NCBI RefSeq assembly: GCF_021130785.1
Contig: NC_060208.1
Span: 53,049,501 to 53,113,500 of the forward strand
From: Homalodisca vitripennis
Taxonomy: Eukaryota; Arthropoda; Insecta; Hemiptera; Cicadellidae
Length of the DNA: 64,000 nt
Reading direction: 5' to 3'
In this document: piece after piece, positions 61,323 through 64,000 of the stretch
How the letters are laid out: each line of letters opens with the position of its first letter
Position numbering within the stretch: the stretch's first letter is position 1
The notes under the pieces: model-generated
Told to the model about the DNA's origin: nothing
The model's database searches: none
Seen by the model: only the letters and a program-made list of their open reading frames with translations
Made by a program: the position numbers and the translations under genes

Positions 61323-61400
61323 ATACCGGAGCCCGAGTATAGGTCGGGTTCCGTATACAACAGCGTGCGTGCTAGCCCGACCTATACTCGGGCTCCGTAT
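61323..61400. repeat. Large hairpin at right end of the 3.4-kb element
   Basis: Arms 61323-61350 and 61374-61400 pair over about 26 bp with one bulge and one mismatch, around a 23-nt loop. Each arm itself contains the palindrome CCCGA...TCGGG (for example GCCCGACCTATACTCGGGC). The hairpin ends 8 bp before the TTAA. Confidence 0.9.
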
Positions 61401-61642
61401 TCATTGTGTTAAAAGGTGAGTATCTCGTCATTGATACTTAGTATATAGTAACAACAGGCCTACAATGTGATGTAATAGCACAACAAATATAAATTAGGCC
61501 TACCATCTGAAATTTTAATTTTGATTTATAGGCCTAGGACGAACCATTAAACTTACTTGAACAATTATAAAAACCGTAGATGCTTGTGGACACCAAAAAT
61601 AGTGGTGATTACACAGAAATGACCACCATTTCTAAGTGGTGA

Positions 61643-61646
61643 TTAA
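61643..61646. repeat. Left TTAA of piggyBac derivative
   Basis: TTAA target duplication, paired with 62715-62718. Confidence 0.85.
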
Positions 61647-62714
61647 CCCTTCGACGCACCGCGACGTACGCCGTACGTCTAGTGTTTACCGCTGAACTTG
61701 GCCTGCGACGTACGCATCGCGCAGTCCGATCTTATAACGAATACATTTAGGTTATTTTCTGTGTAATACATTTGAGTTATACATCGTTGGAAAGACGATG
61801 AAATGAACTATCGGTGTATCGATACCTATGTATCGAAAGCCGTTCAACATGTAGTTTATAGTAGACGAAAAACATTGATCAAGGTGGCGCTTGCTGTCAG
61901 CTGTTTCTAACTACGCAATTGACTGTGAAACTACTTTGTCTGCTGGCATGACGATGTTATCGTTTGTGTTTAGCTGTTTATTTGTTTGGTTATGTTTGGT
62001 ATTGTAGTAGAATATAATAAGAATATCGGGGGTGTGGACCTTAGAGATCAAATGCTAGAGAACTATCTACTGGAAAGGAAAAGAGGTACTAAATGGTACA
62101 TGAAAGTCTTCAAGCGTATGCTAAACATTACAATTCTGAACTCATACACCATTTGGAAGTCAAAACACAACAATATTGATCACTTAACATTTAGATTAGG
62201 CCTAGTAAAAGAAATGTTGGAAAGATTTCAACAAGAGGTACCAAGAACAGTTCAAGGCAGACCATTCACTGAGCCTCCACCAATGCGCTTAACTGAAAGA
62301 CATTTTATTGAAAAGATTCCACCAACTGGGAAAAAAGCAAAGCCTCAAAGGAGATGTGTGGTTTGCTACAAACATGGCAGACAAAGGGACACAATCTACT
62401 GGTGTCCCCAATGTGAGGCTGGCCTATGCCTAGTGGACTGCTTCAAAACATATCACACAGTTGCAAATTTCTAATATAAGTACAGCAAATAACTTCCAGT
62501 AAACATGTCTTAACAAATTTTGTAATGGTATTTTGTACATGTTTGTATGGGTATACTTATATTTTAGCAATTATAATTACTTTTACAAGTATAGGCTTAA
62601 CAGAAAATCATTTAATGTATGTATAGGTAATGTTGTCACAAAACTGTGAAAAACAAGAAATTAAGTGGGCCACTTAGGGGGTGTTCAGTTCAAATTAAAT
62701 AGTGCGTTGAAGGG
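61647..62714 (+). mobile_element. Internally deleted piggyBac transposon
   Basis: A 1068-bp element flanked by TTAA with inverted ends CCCTTCGACGCAC and CCCTTCAACGCAC (12 of 13). Perfect palindromes sit just inside: GACGTACGCCGTACGTC (61663-61679) and TAAGTGGGCCACTTA (62662-62676). The left ~340 bp look like the original 5' region, and the rest encodes the C-terminal part of a piggyBac transposase, so one deletion has removed the N-terminus and most of the catalytic core. It lies 10 bp from the next transposon (62729). Confidence 0.9.
61992..62474 (+). CDS. C-terminal fragment of piggyBac transposase (PGBD4-like)
   Basis: An open frame of 160 codons from the ATG at 61992 (an in-frame TTG at 61986 is less likely). 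It starts MFGIVVEYNKNIGGVDLRDQ, the block that by family knowledge carries the third catalytic aspartate (GGVD). Next come KRGTKWYMKVFKRMLNITIL, NSY and the RLGLVKEML helix, then a cysteine-rich zinc-binding end: CVVCYKHGRQRDTIYWCPQC, LCLVDCF and YHT. A whole transposase of this type is roughly 550-600 residues, so the N-terminus and the first two catalytic aspartates are absent: it cannot transpose DNA itself. No stop or frameshift interrupts the fragment, and its ATG comes from the junction, so it could be translated. In piggyBac the cysteine-rich domain binds transposon ends, so interference is conceivable but unproven. Confidence 0.75.
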   Translation: MFGIVVEYNKNIGGVDLRDQMLENYLLERKRGTKWYMKVFKRMLNITILNSYTIWKSKHNNIDHLTFRLGLVKEMLERFQQEVPRTVQGRPFTEPPPMRLTERHFIEKIPPTGKKAKPQRRCVVCYKHGRQRDTIYWCPQCEAGLCLVDCFKTYHTVANF

Positions 62715-62718
62715 TTAA
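62715..62718. repeat. Right TTAA of piggyBac derivative
   Basis: TTAA target duplication, paired with 61643-61646. Confidence 0.85.
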
Positions 62719-62720
62719 TA

Positions 62721-62728
62721 CAATTTTT
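62721..62728. repeat. Left TSD of element copy 3
   Basis: CAATTTTT, repeated exactly at 63456-63463. Confidence 0.85.
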
Positions 62729-63455
62729 GGTACTTTGGGATTATACCGACCACACCAGTATGAAGAACACAAAAATATAAATTTATAGAAACAAACATGA
62801 TAGAACGAAAAAACAACTGAATTACAAACTTACAAGCATTTCCAGGTATTGTGATCGGTATTGTTGTCACTGTTATCTTATCTTTCTCGAGAATCCCGAT
62901 TATGGCAGGCCGCGTGGCATCACATGATTTGCACGGTACATAATTGCCTTTCCATTACAATTCAATTTATATTTCTGATCAGCCCCTCTAGAATTTGATA
63001 TTTTACTGATAGGTACTATCTCGAGGGATGTTTTTCTTTCGTCGACATCAGCACGGGGCATGCCGAAGCCCGCGCTGATGGCCGGAGGCACTCGCATTGT
63101 GTGATCAAGAATAAAAACAAGTTTTGAGTGTTTTTTCAATAAAGAGTTTAGTTTTAGTTTGGTAATGTTTGTTTTTGTTGAATTTTTGTGTTTGGAGAAA
63201 TGTAGAGGTAAAACACGGAAGTACAACAAAGCGACGCACCAGCTGAACGGGCGGCAAGACTCTGCAATCACGTTATCTACTAGACCGCTCGACTTTGACC
63301 TCTGTCTGAGGATGGGGAGGGGTTTGCGATAAGACAAATCCTGTTTTATATTGACGAAATACTATTCTACGCTAATCTAGTAATCAGTAGGCCTAGAAGC
63401 AAAATGTCAAATAACGATTCATGTCTGGGTGTGGTCGGTATAATCCCAAAGTACC
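62729..63455 (-). mobile_element. 8-bp-TSD DNA transposon, copy 3
   Basis: A 727-bp near-identical copy of 46341-47076 in opposite orientation, with ends GGTACTTTGGGATTATACCG on both strands and an 8-bp duplication CAATTTTT. Two different TSD sequences of the same length in copies 1 and 3 confirm an 8-bp target. Confidence 0.9.
62900..63097 (-). CDS. 65-codon ORF in transposon copy 3
   Basis: Counterpart of the ORF at 46695-46892, starting MRVPPAISAGFGMPRADVDE and ending VMPRGLP; one residue differs by eye (Asp for Asn). The frame is open upstream to about 63337 without an ATG in the shared part. Unrecognised; see copy 1 for alternatives. Confidence 0.35.
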   Translation of the reverse strand: MRVPPAISAGFGMPRADVDERKTSLEIVPISKISNSRGADQKYKLNCNGKAIMYRANHVMPRGLP

Positions 63456-63463
63456 CAATTTTT
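63456..63463. repeat. Right TSD of element copy 3
   Basis: CAATTTTT, identical to 62721-62728. Confidence 0.85.
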
Positions 63464-63755
63464 AATATTACATGACCTAAAGCAATCTACTTAAGTTATA
63501 ATAAATAAATTATTATTTTTAAATGGTCAACCAACCAATTAGTTTTTTGTATGGACGCCTTGGTATGGATTGACCCATAAGGTATTCTATTATCAAACTG
63601 CACCAACACAATCAAATTATAATTGATTATAAGTATAGGTACTATCAAATACAACATTTTTTTATCTATAGATATTCATAATTAATCATTGCCAGCTGTT
63701 TTTATTTCATTTAAGTACTGTGGAGGCTAGTGAGATCGGCAAGAACAATGGCGAT

Positions 63756-63957
63756 GAACATGCAATTATTGTCTCAAAATGTGTTTTTAAACATACAGCA
63801 ATGTTTTAAATGGTTACAAGATAATAATCTTGCTCCTTTAAATTATGAACATAGTCATCAATTGTATTACATCAAAAATTTACAAGGTACCAACTATTTT
63901 GAAATTTTTATAACTATTCCAACGGTACTTTTCTTAATAAAATTTGCTAACGTATAA
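63756..63957 (+). other. Possible N-terminal exon of a transposase-like gene
   Basis: An open frame whose best ATG is 63756 (MAMNMQLLSQNVFLNIQQCF) contains CFKWLQDNNLAPLN. This CF.WLQ....L.P pattern is the same as in the minus-strand frame at 48174-48386 (CFTWLQHVGLVPKN). The downstream half is AT-rich and may be intron. The relationship is weak and the window ends soon after. Confidence 0.25.
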
Positions 63958-64000
63958 GCAAGCACGACCACTTTAAAGATACGCTTATATAAGGCGGTAG

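Larger units (their letters stand above)
58006..61408 (+). mobile_element. 3.4-kb TTAA-bounded transposon of unknown family
   Basis: The left end reads TTAATACATTGAACCC (TTAA 58002-58005) and the right end, on the other strand, TTAACACAATGAATACGG (TTAA 61409-61412), matching at about 17 of 22 outer positions. Hairpins lie just inside each end: CTGAGC...GCTCAG (58017-58044) and the large one at 61323-61400. It contains a degraded transposase-like gene (59073-60079) flanked by clusters of the 16-mer TGTCACATACGTAACA or its complement. TTAA targets are used by piggyBac and Kolobok; the ORF is not a piggyBac transposase. The boundary call is inferred from these features together. Confidence 0.55.

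Noticed and set aside
63290..63337. Upstream extension of the ORF in copy 3 to 145 codons
   Set aside because: It uses a non-ATG start and runs through the non-coding terminal part of the transposon; the shared ATG is at 63097.

Overview
The window looks like a piece of an insect nuclear genome. It is very AT-rich, has long (AT)n microsatellites, few genes and spliced 5' leaders, and is packed with DNA transposons and Jockey/CR1-type LINE relics. A hemipteran is my best guess from the style of the transposon-associated proteins; this is inference, not proof. Only two ordinary host genes are supported. All similarity statements were made by eye.

Layout. 1-2.2 kb: nothing coding. 2.2-6.8 kb: one full-length Jockey-like LINE with an 11-bp target duplication, poly(A) tail and broken ORFs. 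6.8-31.5 kb: mostly non-coding, with three tandem arrays (3 x ~97 bp at 12.0 kb, 4 x 158 bp at 14.0 kb, a dimeric ~153-bp higher-order array at 18.9-20.1 kb), microsatellites, an RT scrap at 13.4 kb, a decayed transposon-associated gene at 23.5-24.9 kb and a tRNA-derived sequence at 29.7 kb. 31.5-42.0 kb: two convergent, related F-box/beta-propeller-like genes (31743-33089 plus strand, 40481-41935 minus strand), each with a splice acceptor just upstream of its ATG, separated by intergenic DNA and a LINE scrap.

42-64 kb is a transposon accretion zone. It holds a hAT MITE with a perfect 8-bp TSD; a 115-bp perfect inverted repeat around an (AT)n core; a 2.8-kb TTAA element containing other insertions; a LINE interrupted by a TTAA element that itself carries a tRNA-derived SINE; a TTAA element containing another transposon; a 3.4-kb TTAA-bounded element with an uncharacterised transposase-like ORF and repeated 16-bp sites; an internally deleted piggyBac element that keeps only the C-terminal part of the transposase; and three copies of an 8-bp-TSD family beginning GGTACTTTGGGA, two of which keep the same 65-codon ORF.

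The most interesting signals are the 3.4-kb element with its 16-mer clusters, the recurrence of palindromes just inside the ends of several unrelated TTAA elements, the piggyBac derivative that could encode a transposase-end-binding fragment alone, and the F-box pair, one member of which has a stop codon embedded in a consensus splice donor.
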